Source: Caproiciproducens faecalis
GTDB taxonomy: Bacteria; Bacillota; Clostridia; Oscillospirales; Acutalibacteraceae
Length of the DNA stretch: 64,000 nucleotides
Direction of reading: 5' to 3'
Assembly: GCF_019448085.1 (NCBI RefSeq)
Contig: NZ_JAGFNZ010000002.1
Location: forward strand, 62,001 to 126,000
How positions within the stretch are numbered: the stretch's first letter is position 1; each line of letters begins with the position of its first letter. The position numbers were made by a program, and so were the translations under genes. This document shows positions 28,260 through 38,370 of the stretch, piece by piece. The notes beneath the pieces are model-generated. The model made no database searches and was not told where the DNA came from. It saw only the letters and a program-made list of their open reading frames with translations.

Positions 28260-29591
28260 ATGTCAAAAAAGTTTGCTTTCATCGGCTCGGGATCCTTGGA
28301 ATTTACAAGAGACCTAGTTCGTGATATCCTTACCTTTGACGCGTTCCGTGACTGTGAAATCGCGTTGATGGATATCGATTCCAAAAGGCTTTCCTATTCC
28401 AAGAGGGCAGTGGAAAAAATAATTGAAAAAGGCAACTACCCCGCGAAAGTGTCGGCCACTCTGGACCGCCGCGAGGCCTTGAAGGGCGCGGACGGCGTCC
28501 TGATTACCATTTTGCAGGGCGGGGTCGACGTATGGCGCCACGATATTGAGATTCCTAAAAAATACGGCATTGATATCTGTGTCGGCGATACAAGAGGGCC
28601 GTCCGGTATCTTCCGGTTTTTAAGAACCGCGCCCGTTATGCTGGACATCATCCGTGATGTGGAAGTCCTTTGCCCGGACGCCATTGTTCTGAATTACACA
28701 AACCCCATGGCTCTTCTGTGCGGATACCTGCAGCGCCAAACCAAAGTAAACGTGACCGGCCTGTGCCACAGCGTACAGGGAACCGCGGAAATGCTTGCCG
28801 GTTTTATCGGCGCGAAACCGCAAGAACTGACCTACACCTGTGCCGGCATCAATCATCAGGCTTTTTATCTGAAGATGGACTGGAACGGTCAGGACGCGCT
28901 GCCGCTGCTGAAAAAAGCAGTGCTGGAAAAGCCGGAAGTCGCGGCGGAAGAACCGGTCAGATCCGAAATGTTCCTCAATCTGGGCTATTACCCCACCGAA
29001 TCCTCCGGGCATAATTCCGAGTACAACGCGTGGTTCCGCAAACGCCCGGATTTGATTGAAAAATACTGCACCCACGGCACCGGCTGGAACCCGGGTGTTC
29101 ACGCCTACATATTAGATGAGTATCTGAAAAGAGAGAGCTCCTGGGAAAGCGAATTCCAGAAGATGCTGGATGAAGAGGAGATCGACCTCAAGAGGGGCGA
29201 CGAATACGCATCCAATATCTTTAACGCCGTGTTCGGAGACCATACCCCGTTTGAGTTTAACGGAAATCTCCGCAACTTCGGCCTTGTAGACAACCTGCCG
29301 AACGGCGCCTGCGTAGAAGTACCCGTTCTGGCGTCCCGCGCGGGAATTCGCCCGTTCCACGTCGGTAATCTGCCGGATAACCTTGCGATTCTGGTCAACA
29401 CCTCTTCCCGCTGCGAAGAACTGGCGATTGACGGCGCAATCGAAGGAGACCCGTGGAAGGTCTTCCAGGCGGTTCTGTTTGACCCGCTAACCTCCGCCGT
29501 GCTTTCCATGGCGGAAACCAAACAGATGGTTCAGGAAATGCTGAACAAAAACAAGGAATTCCTGACCTATTTCAAAGAGCTGTCCATTTAA
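28260..29591 (+). CDS. GH4 alpha-galactosidase/alpha-glucosidase (MelA-like)
   Basis: A 443-residue NAD- and Mn-dependent glycosidase of family GH4, acting in the cytoplasm on imported alpha-linked sugars. The Rossmann start [12 protein letters not shown] binds NAD. The metal-binding Cys lies in GLCHSVQGT and the metal-binding His in GINHQAF. The CHSVQ form is like MelA-type alpha-galactosidases and AglA-type alpha-glucosidases, so the exact sugar is open. The ATG at 28260 has AGGAG eight bases upstream. First gene of an operon with a CUT1 transporter. Confidence 0.9.
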   Translation: MSKKFAFIGSGSLEFTRDLVRDILTFDAFRDCEIALMDIDSKRLSYSKRAVEKIIEKGNYPAKVSATLDRREALKGADGVLITILQGGVDVWRHDIEIPKKYGIDICVGDTRGPSGIFRFLRTAPVMLDIIRDVEVLCPDAIVLNYTNPMALLCGYLQRQTKVNVTGLCHSVQGTAEMLAGFIGAKPQELTYTCAGINHQAFYLKMDWNGQDALPLLKKAVLEKPEVAAEEPVRSEMFLNLGYYPTESSGHNSEYNAWFRKRPDLIEKYCTHGTGWNPGVHAYILDEYLKRESSWESEFQKMLDEEEIDLKRGDEYASNIFNAVFGDHTPFEFNGNLRNFGLVDNLPNGACVEVPVLASRAGIRPFHVGNLPDNLAILVNTSSRCEELAIDGAIEGDPWKVFQAVLFDPLTSAVLSMAETKQMVQEMLNKNKEFLTYFKELSI

Positions 29592-29660
29592 TCCGGTTAC
29601 TTTGGTTCATCCTGCTCCTGCAGGTAAGATACAACAAAATTCAAACAATGGAGGACTGAA

Positions 29661-30956
29661 ATGAAAAAGTTTACATCTTGTGTACTTGCCGTTGCTCTGA
29701 CAGCTTCTTTGCTGACCGGCTGCGGCGCACCCGCTGCAAACTCCGATTCCTCGGCCGCAGACAAGTCGGGCGCCACTACCACGATTACCCTGTGGTCCCA
29801 TATCGACGAAAACTGGAATCCAGCTCAGGATAAAATGATCGCGGATTTTGAAGCGGCAAACCCCGACATTAAAGTTGTACGCGAATCTTTTCCCTATGAC
29901 GAGTTTGAATCAAAAACGCAGACCTCTCTGCTGAGCAAGGAAGGCGGAGCAGACGTCTATCAGCTGTGGGGCGGCTGGGCCATTGATTACGCCAAGACCG
30001 GAGCTTTTTCCGCAGTACCGGATACATACATGGAGAAAGTTAAGGCGGACAGCTACGAGCCAGTCCTCGGTTCCTTCGGCTACAACGGAAAATACTACGG
30101 CGTTCCGCTCGAATTCAACATTGAATACGGCGGGCTGCTGGTCAACACTCCGAAATTCAAGGAACTGGGCATCCAGTACCCCACCACATGGGACGACATG
30201 ATTAACATTGCCAAGAAAAATTCATCCTCCGACGGCGCGGTTTACAACCTGCGCGGACTTGACTTTGTGGGATGGGATACCCTGCCCTACACCTGGCTGT
30301 CCATGATCCTCTCCTCCGGCGGCAAATACATGGAAGGCGACAAATTCAACTTCAACAATCCGGTTGGCGTGGAAACCATGCAGAAGCTGGTGAACTATGT
30401 AACAGTTGACAAAATCACCAATCTGGACGGTCTGACCAACGCGAGCGAAACAGAACCCTACCAGAAGCTTTTCACCAGCGACGAGGAGCTGATGGTTCCC
30501 CGCGGGCCGTGGACGGTTTCCGAAGGAATTCATGTTGACGGCTTGGAATACGGTAAGGATTTTGAGTACGTCGCCATGCCGTTCTATGGCGACAAAAAGC
30601 TGTTCGCAGCAGAAACCGGCTGGGGACTGGCGGTAAACGCCTCCTCCAAAAAACAGGAAGCCGCCTGGAAATTCGTGGAGTTCTGGACCGACCCGCAGAG
30701 AGTGCTTGACTACAACATCGCCTGCGGAATGGTGCCCGCTTCCAAAACCGCGGCCCACAATCCGGAGCTGCTGAAGGCAATGCCTTATCTGAAACCGCTG
30801 GTAGACATTCTGGACGGCGGTAAGTTTATTGGTTATTTCAACACGGATAAACTGAAGGAAAACGTGAAAAACACCTTTATTGACATTGTCAACAACAAGA
30901 CTCCTGTTGCTGAAGCACTTGATAAACTTGACAGCACAATGAACGCGGAAAAATAA
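29661..30956 (+). CDS. Sugar ABC transporter substrate-binding lipoprotein (CUT1), GH4 cluster
   Basis: A 431-residue extracellular lipoprotein. The signal peptide ends in the lipobox LLTGC (Cys about residue 21), followed by a Ser/Ala-rich linker and a maltose-binding-like domain (ITLWSHIDENW, AWKFVEFWTDPQ). It captures the sugar and hands it to the two permeases that follow. It is downstream of the GH4 gene, which indicates an alpha-linked oligosaccharide. Strong TGGAGGA ribosome site. Confidence 0.93.
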   Translation: MKKFTSCVLAVALTASLLTGCGAPAANSDSSAADKSGATTTITLWSHIDENWNPAQDKMIADFEAANPDIKVVRESFPYDEFESKTQTSLLSKEGGADVYQLWGGWAIDYAKTGAFSAVPDTYMEKVKADSYEPVLGSFGYNGKYYGVPLEFNIEYGGLLVNTPKFKELGIQYPTTWDDMINIAKKNSSSDGAVYNLRGLDFVGWDTLPYTWLSMILSSGGKYMEGDKFNFNNPVGVETMQKLVNYVTVDKITNLDGLTNASETEPYQKLFTSDEELMVPRGPWTVSEGIHVDGLEYGKDFEYVAMPFYGDKKLFAAETGWGLAVNASSKKQEAAWKFVEFWTDPQRVLDYNIACGMVPASKTAAHNPELLKAMPYLKPLVDILDGGKFIGYFNTDKLKENVKNTFIDIVNNKTPVAEALDKLDSTMNAEK

Positions 30957-30970
30957 TTGCGCATAAAAAT

Positions 30971-31005
30971 ACGGCGGGCTTTTGAACGGAAAGAGAGCCC
31001 GCCGT
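30971..31005 (+). terminator. Intercistronic hairpin between binding protein and permease
   Basis: Ten-pair perfect GC stem (ACGGCGGGCT, 30971-30980, with 30996-31005), 15-base loop, no long T run. It probably protects the upstream mRNA or partly terminates, raising binding protein over permease. Confidence 0.65.
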
Positions 31006-31026
31006 CTCTCTAAGGAGGATCAACCC

Positions 31027-31902
31027 GTGAAAAACAACCGTTTTGTCTATTTTGTGCTGCTACCAATCTTTCTTTTACTGGCAGTCTTTTTCGTACTGCC
31101 CATTGTAGGCGGCTTTGCAATTTCCTTTTTTGACTACAATCCACTCAGAACCATCAACCATTTTATTGGATTTGAAAATTTCGGTAAGCTGATGTCGGAT
31201 AAAATTTTTCTAAAATCCACCACAAACACCCTTGTATTCGTCGGCATTACCGTTACGCTGAATATAATCATTACCCTTGTGCTTGCACAGCTAATCAGTA
31301 TGCTGCCGTGGCCGAAGCTCAGAAGCTTTTTTCGTGTAATATTCTTCATGCCCTGCGTGGCGCCGCTGATTGCGTCCAGTGTGGTGTGGGGCGGTCTTTA
31401 CGCAACAAAATACGGCCTAATCAACAATTTCCTGAAAACCTTTTTCGGATTCTCCCCGGTAAACTGGCTGGGAACCGCCAGTTATGTGATGCCCGCCATC
31501 ATTATTTTCACTCTCTGGGCGGATATTGGATATAACATCATCCTGTTTTCCGCGGGTATGGACGGAATTCCCTCTGACTTTTATGAAGCGGCCGAAATTG
31601 ACGGCGCGGGCATGGTGAAAAAATTCTTCTACATCACCCTTCCTCTTCTGGGAAGAACCGTCAGTTTTGTCGTCGCCATGACGATTATCTCCCACTTCCA
31701 GATGTTCGCACAGTTTCAGGTACTCGCAAAGCTGGGCGGCCCGGAAAATTCGGGAAACGTGCTCACCTATTACATCTATAAAACCGCTTTCCAGACGAAA
31801 GACATGGGCTACGCGTCCGCAATCGCGGTTATACTTTTCATTCTAATTATGATCGTCACAGTGATTCAGCAGCGGCTCAACCGCGTGGAATGGGGGTATT
31901 AA
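31027..31902 (+). CDS. Sugar ABC transporter permease (CUT1, MalF-like)
   Basis: A 291-residue inner-membrane permease with about six helices and the EAA loop (YEAAEIDGAGMVKKFFYITLP) that contacts the ATPase. The GTG at 31027 with AAGGAGG upstream is the best start; an earlier in-frame start at 30982 lies within the hairpin. Paired with the next permease. No ATPase gene is present in this operon. Confidence 0.92.
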   Translation: MKNNRFVYFVLLPIFLLLAVFFVLPIVGGFAISFFDYNPLRTINHFIGFENFGKLMSDKIFLKSTTNTLVFVGITVTLNIIITLVLAQLISMLPWPKLRSFFRVIFFMPCVAPLIASSVVWGGLYATKYGLINNFLKTFFGFSPVNWLGTASYVMPAIIIFTLWADIGYNIILFSAGMDGIPSDFYEAAEIDGAGMVKKFFYITLPLLGRTVSFVVAMTIISHFQMFAQFQVLAKLGGPENSGNVLTYYIYKTAFQTKDMGYASAIAVILFILIMIVTVIQQRLNRVEWGY

Positions 31903-31903
31903 G

Positions 31904-32737
31904 ATGGCAAGCAACGCTAAAAAATATTACAAATTGTATGTTATCATTGCTGTTATACTTATGGTATTCTCCTTACTCATCATCGCGCCCTATATTTGGA
32001 TGATGCTTACCTCCTTTAAGAGTACCCGTGAAGTTTTGTACAATCCGGGAAAAGTAATGCCGATCAAGTGGACGCTTTCGGGTTACATGACCGTACTGAC
32101 AAAGTCCCCGTTCTTCAGCTGGTTTAAAAACAGCGTGATCGTCTCCGTCACCGTTACGGCGGCTGTCATTTTTACCAGCACGATCACCGGCTATGTATTT
32201 TCAAAATACAAGTTTAAAGGAAAAAATCTTCTGTTCTGGCTGGTGCTCAGCACCATGATGGTTCCAAGCCAGATCACCATGATTCCCCGCTTTTTAATCA
32301 TCAACCAGATCGGACTTTACAACAGCCTGCAGGCACTGATTATCCCGGCAATCGTGTCCGGGTTCGGCATTTACCTTTGCCGGCAGTTCTGCGACGAAAT
32401 TCCGGACAGTCTTTGTGAAGCAGCCAAGCTGGACGGGGCGGGAGATTTCCGTATTTACGCCAGTATTATTCTGCCACAGCTAAGGCCCTGTATTGCAGCT
32501 CTGGCAATCTTCACCTTCCTCGATATCTGGAACGATTACCTGAATCCGTTAATCATGCTGTCCGCATTGAAGAGCATGACGCTTCCACTGGCACTGACCT
32601 ATTTCTCAGACGCGCATTCCACCGATATCAGCGCCGTTATGGCGGCTTCCGCGTTGATTATGCTGCCGGTAACCATTCTTCTGCTCTGCTTCCAGAAGCA
32701 GTTTATCAAGGGCGTTACCATTTCAGGCATGAAATAA
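31904..32737 (+). CDS. Sugar ABC transporter permease (CUT1, MalG-like)
   Basis: A 277-residue permease with six membrane helices and the EAA loop CEAAKLDGAGDFRIYASIILP. It starts right after the previous stop (TAAGATG), so translation is probably coupled. Forms the heterodimeric channel with the preceding permease. Confidence 0.93.
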   Translation: MASNAKKYYKLYVIIAVILMVFSLLIIAPYIWMMLTSFKSTREVLYNPGKVMPIKWTLSGYMTVLTKSPFFSWFKNSVIVSVTVTAAVIFTSTITGYVFSKYKFKGKNLLFWLVLSTMMVPSQITMIPRFLIINQIGLYNSLQALIIPAIVSGFGIYLCRQFCDEIPDSLCEAAKLDGAGDFRIYASIILPQLRPCIAALAIFTFLDIWNDYLNPLIMLSALKSMTLPLALTYFSDAHSTDISAVMAASALIMLPVTILLLCFQKQFIKGVTISGMK

Positions 32738-32755
32738 AAATCAATACGCAAAAAT

Positions 32756-32796
32756 AAGCACAGGCAGCCAACCCGTTCCGGGCGCTGCCTGTGCTT
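32756..32796. terminator. Bidirectional terminator between ABC operon and cbp
   Basis: Twelve-pair stem (AAGCACAGGCAG, 32756-32767, with 32785-32796), followed by TTTTCTT on the plus strand and preceded by an A-rich run that serves the convergent gene. Confidence 0.8.
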
Positions 32797-32843
32797 TTCT
32801 TATATCGCCGCAAAGATAAAACAGAAGTTTTTTAAAAATCCGA

Positions 32844-35279
32844 TTAACCCATGGTTACACGGACAATGTACTTTTGTCCGTCGCCGCACACCGGCAGCAG
32901 ATTGCCCGCAACCGGTTTGCCGTCCAGCGTCATGCTCCTGACGCCTTTGCACTTCTTTGCCGAATTGTCAATTTCAATCCGATAAGTTGCTCCGCGGAAT
33001 TTGCGCTCCACGGTAAAATTACCAAAATCAGCCGGGATACACGGGTCAATTTCAAGCCCGTCGAACTGTGGACGAATGCCAAGGATAAACTGGGAGACAT
33101 CGTAGAAGCTCCACGCCGCCGTACCGGTCAGCCATGAATTTTTCGCTTCTCCGTGTCTTGGCGCGTCGCGCCCGGCAATCATCTGCGCATAAACATACGG
33201 TTCGGTGCGGTGGATTTCGCTGATCTCCTCCGTGTAAGCGGGGCAGGTTTTTTTGTAGACGGAAAACGCCTTGTCACCGCGTCCCAGTACGGTTTCCGCA
33301 ATAGAAATCCAGGGGTTGTTATGGCAGAAAATTCCGCCGTTTTCCTTATACCCCGGGGGGTAGGAAGAAATTTCGCCCAAATTTAGACGGTACGAGGTAT
33401 AGGAAGGCCAATTCAGCACAATCCCGTACTCCGTGTCCAGATGCTCATGCACCGAATCCAGCGCGCGCTGCGCCATCCCTTCCTTTACACCGACACCGGC
33501 CATTACGCAGAAGCCCTGCGGTTCAATAAACAGCTTGCCTTCGTCGCAATCCCGGCTGCCGACTTTATCCCCGAAAGCGTCATAGGCACGCAGGAACCAT
33601 TCCCCGTCCCAGCCGTCCTTCAGAATGGCGTCGGTCATGTTTTGGACTTCGCAAAGCGCGTGTTCCGCTTCCTGTTTCAAGCCCGATCTGCGTAATATAT
33701 CCGCATAGTCCGGCCCGACCGCCACAAACAGACCCGCGATAAACACCGACTCCGCAATCCCGCTTTCAAAATTGGCGCAGGTCTGGAAGGATTCGCCCGG
33801 TGTTTTAGAAAAACAGTTCAGGTTCAGGCAGTCGTTCCAGTCGGCGCGGCCGATCAACGGCAGTTTGTGCGGCCCAAGGTTGTTCAGCACATGGTCAAAC
33901 GAACGCTTCAGATGCTCCAGCAAAGTGTCCGCTGAAGCATCCACATTATTAAAGGGAACCTGCTCCTGTAAAATCGACCAGTCCCCCGTTTCCTTAATAT
34001 AAGCGGATACCCCGAAAATCAGCCATAAGGAATCGTCGTTGAAGCCGCTTCCGACTTCATGGTTGCCGCGTTTAGTCAGGGGCTGGTACTGATGGTAGGC
34101 GCTTCCATCCTCCATCTGCGTGGCGGCAATGTCCAGAATACGGGTTCTGGCGCGGGAGGGAATCAGGTGAACAAATCCCAGGAGGTCCTGCGCGGAGTCA
34201 CGGAAACCCATCCCTCTGCCGATTCCGGATTCAAAATAGGAAGCGGAGCGCGACATATTAAACGTCACCATGCACTGGTACTGGTTCCAGATATTGACCA
34301 TACGGTTCAGTTTTTCGTCCGCACTGTCAAGCTGGTAGTTGGAAAGCAGGCCGTTCCAGTACTCTTTCAGACGTTCCAAAGCGGAATCCACCTGTGCGTC
34401 CGTGGTAAAAGCACTCAGCAGCTTCTGTGCGGGCGCCTTATTGACAACATTCGGTGATTCCCATTTGTCATCCTCCGGATTTTCGCAGTAGCCCAAAACA
34501 TAGATCAGGCTTTTTTCTTCCCCGGGAGCAAGGGTCACGCGGACACAGTGGGAACCGATGGGCGCCCAGCCGCTTGCGACTGAGTTGCGGGATTTTCCCT
34601 CCAGTACCGCGTCCGGCTTATCAAAGCCGTTGTAAAGTCCCAGAAAAGATTCGCGGTCCGTGTCAAAGCCGTCGATCGGCGCGTTTACGCCGAAAACCGC
34701 GTAGTGATTGCGCCTTTCCCGGTACTCCGTTTTGTGATAGATCGCTTTCCCGGCTACTTCCACTTCTCCAATATTAAAATTGCGCTGGAAGTTCGTCATG
34801 TCGTCATAAGCATTCCAAAGGCAAAATTCAACAAAAGAGAACACCTGAAAGCTTTTTGGCTCTGCCGAGGTGTTCTTCATGGTCAGGCGGTTTACTTCAC
34901 AGTCCGCACCGATCGGTACAAACGCGGTCTGCGTTACCCGCAGCCCGTTTTTGCTGGAGTCAAACACACTGTACCCCATTCCGTGACGGCACTCATAAGA
35001 GTCCAGCGGCGTCTTCAACGGCGCCCAGCCCGGATTCCACACAGTTCCTCCGTCATTTATGTAAAAGTATCGTCCGCCTGCGTCCGTGGGAACATTGTTG
35101 TACCGGTACCGCGTAAGGCGAAGCATGCGCGCGTCCTTGTAAAAGCAATACCCCCCCGACGTGTTGGAAATCAACGAGAAAAAGTTTTCGCTTCCAAGAT
35201 AATTGATCCATGGATAGGGGGTGTCCGGCCGGGTAATCACATATTCCTTCCGCCCGTCGTCAAAATATCCGAATTTCAT
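32844..35279 (-). CDS. cbp: Cellobiose phosphorylase (GH94)
   Basis: An 811-residue cytoplasmic enzyme that splits cellobiose with phosphate into alpha-glucose 1-phosphate and glucose, saving ATP. The length and long stretches agree with what I recall of the Clostridium thermocellum cellobiose phosphorylase: [65 protein letters not shown] carries the catalytic acid Asp. The ATG at 35279 has GGGAGG nine bases upstream. It is divergent from LacI regulator 2 and the second ABC operon, and an operator lies in its 5' leader. Confidence 0.95.
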   Translation of the reverse strand: MKFGYFDDGRKEYVITRPDTPYPWINYLGSENFFSLISNTSGGYCFYKDARMLRLTRYRYNNVPTDAGGRYFYINDGGTVWNPGWAPLKTPLDSYECRHGMGYSVFDSSKNGLRVTQTAFVPIGADCEVNRLTMKNTSAEPKSFQVFSFVEFCLWNAYDDMTNFQRNFNIGEVEVAGKAIYHKTEYRERRNHYAVFGVNAPIDGFDTDRESFLGLYNGFDKPDAVLEGKSRNSVASGWAPIGSHCVRVTLAPGEEKSLIYVLGYCENPEDDKWESPNVVNKAPAQKLLSAFTTDAQVDSALERLKEYWNGLLSNYQLDSADEKLNRMVNIWNQYQCMVTFNMSRSASYFESGIGRGMGFRDSAQDLLGFVHLIPSRARTRILDIAATQMEDGSAYHQYQPLTKRGNHEVGSGFNDDSLWLIFGVSAYIKETGDWSILQEQVPFNNVDASADTLLEHLKRSFDHVLNNLGPHKLPLIGRADWNDCLNLNCFSKTPGESFQTCANFESGIAESVFIAGLFVAVGPDYADILRRSGLKQEAEHALCEVQNMTDAILKDGWDGEWFLRAYDAFGDKVGSRDCDEGKLFIEPQGFCVMAGVGVKEGMAQRALDSVHEHLDTEYGIVLNWPSYTSYRLNLGEISSYPPGYKENGGIFCHNNPWISIAETVLGRGDKAFSVYKKTCPAYTEEISEIHRTEPYVYAQMIAGRDAPRHGEAKNSWLTGTAAWSFYDVSQFILGIRPQFDGLEIDPCIPADFGNFTVERKFRGATYRIEIDNSAKKCKGVRSMTLDGKPVAGNLLPVCGDGQKYIVRVTMG

Positions 35280-35315
35280 AGACAAGTTCCTCCCAATGCT
35301 TTGTTTAGCCGCAAA

Positions 35316-35335
35316 TTACGAAAACGTTTTAGTAA
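35316..35335. promoter_or_regulatory. LacI-type operator in cbp leader
   Basis: TTACGAAAACGTTTTAGTAA, palindromic with one mismatch and a central CG, about 30 bases after the cbp promoter. It matches the sites at 35530-35545 and 35681-35697. Confidence 0.7.
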
Positions 35336-35364
35336 TTTCTCAAAACATTAACCCCATTTTCTTT

Positions 35365-35393
35365 ATAGTAATAGGTATGATGAGTAAAATCAA
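35365..35393 (-). promoter_or_regulatory. Promoter of cbp
   Basis: TTGATT (35388-35393), 17 bases, TACTAT (35365-35370) on the minus strand. Confidence 0.65.
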
Positions 35394-35529
35394 GCGCTTT
35401 TTAATTTTTGGCACATTACACTAATCAAGCAGGGTTTATTGAACGTTTTTAAACGGAATATACTGATTTCCATCTAAAACATATTTTCATTTACTATTTT
35501 ACACATTTTTGTAGAAATGTCTATAGTTT

Positions 35530-35545
35530 ACGAAAATGTTTTCGT
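35530..35545. promoter_or_regulatory. LacI-type operator in the middle of the intergenic region
   Basis: ACGAAAATGTTTTCGT, palindrome with arms of seven. It overlaps the spacer of a possible plus-strand -10 (TATAAT, 35547-35552). The whole 35280-35723 gap is AT-rich and holds only regulatory sites. Confidence 0.65.
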
Positions 35546-35646
35546 TTATAATACTATTTACAGAATAATACAAGCACTTTATCTTTGTAAAATATGCCTT
35601 AAAATAAAAAATATTTAAAAATTACATATTATTATTGAATTTGCAC

Positions 35647-35697
35647 TTGAAAAACTATCTATATTGGATTATACTAACTGTACGAAAACGATTTAGA
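35647..35697 (+). promoter_or_regulatory. Promoter and operator of LacI regulator 2
   Basis: TTGAAA (35647-35652), 17 bases, TATACT (35670-35675), then the operator TACGAAAACGATTTAGA (35681-35697) over the start site, so the regulator probably controls itself. Confidence 0.7.
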
Positions 35698-35723
35698 AAA
35701 TTTTTTAGACAGGGGAACGTCCT

Positions 35724-36737
35724 ATGGCAAATATAAAAGATATCGCGCTGAAGTGTGGATTGTCCGTCTCAACCGTCAGTAAGGCGCTGAACAGTTACAG
35801 CGACATCAGCAAAGAAACCCGCCAGCGTGTTCTGGAGGCCGCGGAGCAATTCGGCTACTTCCCCAACTCCAACGCAAGGGCCCTGAAAACAAACCGTACC
35901 CATAATTTAGGAGTGCTGTTTGTGGACGAAGCCCAGAGCGGACTGACGCACGATTATTTTTCTGCCGTTTTGGACAGCTTTAAAGTGGAAGCAGAAAAGC
36001 ACGGCTACGACATCACCTTTATCAATCACAATATCAATATTGGAAACCGGCCGATGACTTTTCTGGAGCACTGCAGATATCGCAATTTTGACGGCGTGTG
36101 CATCGCCTGCATCGATTTTCAGCAGCCGGAAGTCGTCGAACTAATAAGCAGCGATATTCCCGTCGTAACCATTGACCATGTGTTTAACAATCACACCAGC
36201 ATCAATTCGGCAAACGTACAGGGAATGCACGAACTTGTACAGTACATATATGACATGGGCCACCGGAAAATCGCCTATGTCCACGGAGAAAGAACAGCGG
36301 TCACCGAGCAGCGGCTAACCAGCTTCTGCAAATCGCTGATGGATCTGGGGATTGAAACGCCCCAGGAATATCTTGTCCACGCGGCTTATCACGACCCCTC
36401 CGCCACCCGGCACAGTGTCAGAGAGCTTTTGAATCTGCCGGACCGGCCGACCTGTATCATTATGCCCGACGATTACGCCGCACTCGGCGGCATTGAGGCG
36501 ATTGAGGCCGCCGGGCTGAGGATTCCGGAGGACATTTCCATTGCGGGGTACGACGGAATTGCACTTTCCCAGGTAATCAAGCCCCGGCTGACCACGCTGA
36601 AGCAGGACACGAAGATGCTGGGCCGTGAGGCCGCGTGCAGACTGATCGGCCAGATAGAAAACCCCCTCACCACCATAACGGAAAGTGTTACGGTGATGGG
36701 ACAACTGATCGAAGGTCAGTCCGTAGGAAGGGTTTGA
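35724..36737 (+). CDS. LacI family transcriptional regulator 2
   Basis: A 337-residue repressor with the LacI helix-turn-helix (ANIKDIALKCGLSVSTVSKALN) and a sugar-binding domain (TIDHVFNNHTSINSANVQG, IAGYDGIALSQVIKPRLTT). It lies between cbp and a CUT1 ABC operon with a GH1 beta-glucosidase. Three CGAAAACG-type sites around it suggest it controls both sides in response to cellobiose or a longer cellodextrin (inference). Confidence 0.93.
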   Translation: MANIKDIALKCGLSVSTVSKALNSYSDISKETRQRVLEAAEQFGYFPNSNARALKTNRTHNLGVLFVDEAQSGLTHDYFSAVLDSFKVEAEKHGYDITFINHNINIGNRPMTFLEHCRYRNFDGVCIACIDFQQPEVVELISSDIPVVTIDHVFNNHTSINSANVQGMHELVQYIYDMGHRKIAYVHGERTAVTEQRLTSFCKSLMDLGIETPQEYLVHAAYHDPSATRHSVRELLNLPDRPTCIIMPDDYAALGGIEAIEAAGLRIPEDISIAGYDGIALSQVIKPRLTTLKQDTKMLGREAACRLIGQIENPLTTITESVTVMGQLIEGQSVGRV

Positions 36738-36827
36738 TGTTTTCCTTTTGTAAGTTTTGGCAGAGTGACTGCCATGCTGATAAATTTTAGCGGATTGTCC
36801 GCCATATTAAAGGAGGATTTCGTAAAC

Positions 36828-38276
36828 ATGAAAAAGGCAAGAAAAATCACCGCAATGCTTCTGGCTCTCGCGATGATGACAGGCGTCATGGCAACTGTTT
36901 CCGGCTGCCAGAGCGGAACAGCCGCGTCCACGGCAGCTCCCGCTGAAAGTCAGGCTGCCCCAAGCAGCGAAGCTCCCGCAGCAGAAGGCAAAACGCTCAA
37001 CATCTGGTGCTGGAACGATGAGTTCCAAAGCAGGTTCAACGATTACTATCCGGAAGTAAAAGAAGTAGCCAAGGACAAATCCACCACCACGTTAAACGAC
37101 GGTACCGTTGTAAAGTGGACCATCAATCCGAACGACAACAACAACTATCAGAACAAGCTGGATCAGGCACTCCTTTCTCAGGAAAGCGCCGCTGCCGACG
37201 ACAAGATCGACATTTTCCTTGTGGAAGCGGATTACGCGCTGAAGTATGTAGACAGTGAGTATACTTTGGATGTAAAGAAAGACATAGGACTGGAAGACAG
37301 CGACCTGTCCAACCAATACCAGTACACACAGGATATTGTCACCGACAAAAACGGCGCCCTGAAGGGTACCACATGGCAGGCGACTCCGGGTCTGTTCGCT
37401 TACCGCCGTTCCATAGCCAAAGCGGTTTTGGGTACGGACGACCCCACAAAGGTACAGGAAGCTCTTTCTGACTGGGATAAATTCAACAGCGTAGCGGCAC
37501 AAGCCAGTACCAAGGGCTATAAGATGCTTTCCGGCTATGACGACAGCTACCGCACCTTCTCCAACAACGTATCCGCTCCGTGGGTAACGGACACGACGGC
37601 CACGGTTGACCCCAACCTGATGAACTGGGTCAAACAGACAAAAGAATACACCGACAAAGGCTACAACAACAAGACCTCTCTGTGGGACGACAAATGGCAG
37701 GCCGACCAGGGTCCAAGCGGAAAAGTATTCGGATTCTTCTACTCCACATGGGGCATTAACTTTACCCTGCTGGGCAACTCTCTGAAAACACCGGTCGCGG
37801 AAGGCGGCAAGGAAGAAGTGGGCAACGGCGTTTACGGCGACTATGCTGTCTGTCAGGGCCCGCAAAGCTACTACTGGGGCGGCACATGGATCTGCGGGGC
37901 CAAGGGGAGCGACAACCTCGGAACCATTAAAAATGTCATGAAGTCCCTCACCAGCGACAGCACGATCATGAAGAAGATCACAACCGACACACAGGATTAT
38001 ACCAACAATAAAGCGGCCATGGAAGAAATCGCGAACAGCGACTTCAAATCCGCGTTCCTCGGCGGCCAGAACCACATTAAGCTCTTTGCTGAAGTGGCTC
38101 CGAAGATCGACATGAGCAACGCCGGCCCCTATGACCAGGGTATGAATGAAAGCCTGCAGAAATCGTTTAAAGACTACTTTAACGGCAGTGTAGACCTTGA
38201 AAAAGCAAAAGCGAACTTTGAAAAGACCGTAAAAGAAAAATACCCCGAAATCACAGAAATAAAATGGCCATCATAA
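36828..38276 (+). CDS. Sugar ABC transporter substrate-binding lipoprotein (CUT1), cellobiose cluster
   Basis: A 482-residue lipoprotein. The signal peptide ends in a lipobox (VSGC, Cys about residue 27), followed by an Ala/Ser/Pro-rich linker and a solute-binding domain (TLNIWCWNDEFQ, GFFYSTWGINFTL). The ATG at 36828 has AGGAGG upstream. Between cbp and a GH1 beta-glucosidase, its ligand is likely cellobiose or cellodextrins. Confidence 0.9.
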   Translation: MKKARKITAMLLALAMMTGVMATVSGCQSGTAASTAAPAESQAAPSSEAPAAEGKTLNIWCWNDEFQSRFNDYYPEVKEVAKDKSTTTLNDGTVVKWTINPNDNNNYQNKLDQALLSQESAAADDKIDIFLVEADYALKYVDSEYTLDVKKDIGLEDSDLSNQYQYTQDIVTDKNGALKGTTWQATPGLFAYRRSIAKAVLGTDDPTKVQEALSDWDKFNSVAAQASTKGYKMLSGYDDSYRTFSNNVSAPWVTDTTATVDPNLMNWVKQTKEYTDKGYNNKTSLWDDKWQADQGPSGKVFGFFYSTWGINFTLLGNSLKTPVAEGGKEEVGNGVYGDYAVCQGPQSYYWGGTWICGAKGSDNLGTIKNVMKSLTSDSTIMKKITTDTQDYTNNKAAMEEIANSDFKSAFLGGQNHIKLFAEVAPKIDMSNAGPYDQGMNESLQKSFKDYFNGSVDLEKAKANFEKTVKEKYPEITEIKWPS

Positions 38277-38297
38277 AAACCGGGTTCTAAGCGAACC

Positions 38298-38345
38298 GCA
38301 CGGCCGCGGGTCGGGAAATATTCCCGGGCTGTGGCCGTGCAGTTT
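38298..38345 (+). terminator. Intercistronic terminator-like hairpin
   Basis: GCACGGCC (38298-38305) pairs with 38333-38340, with an inner CGGGAA/TTCCCG stem, followed by AGTTTTAT. It lies between the binding-protein gene and the permease genes, so it can act as a partial terminator. Confidence 0.65.
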
Positions 38346-38370
38346 TATGGGGAGAGGAGTACGATCAAAT

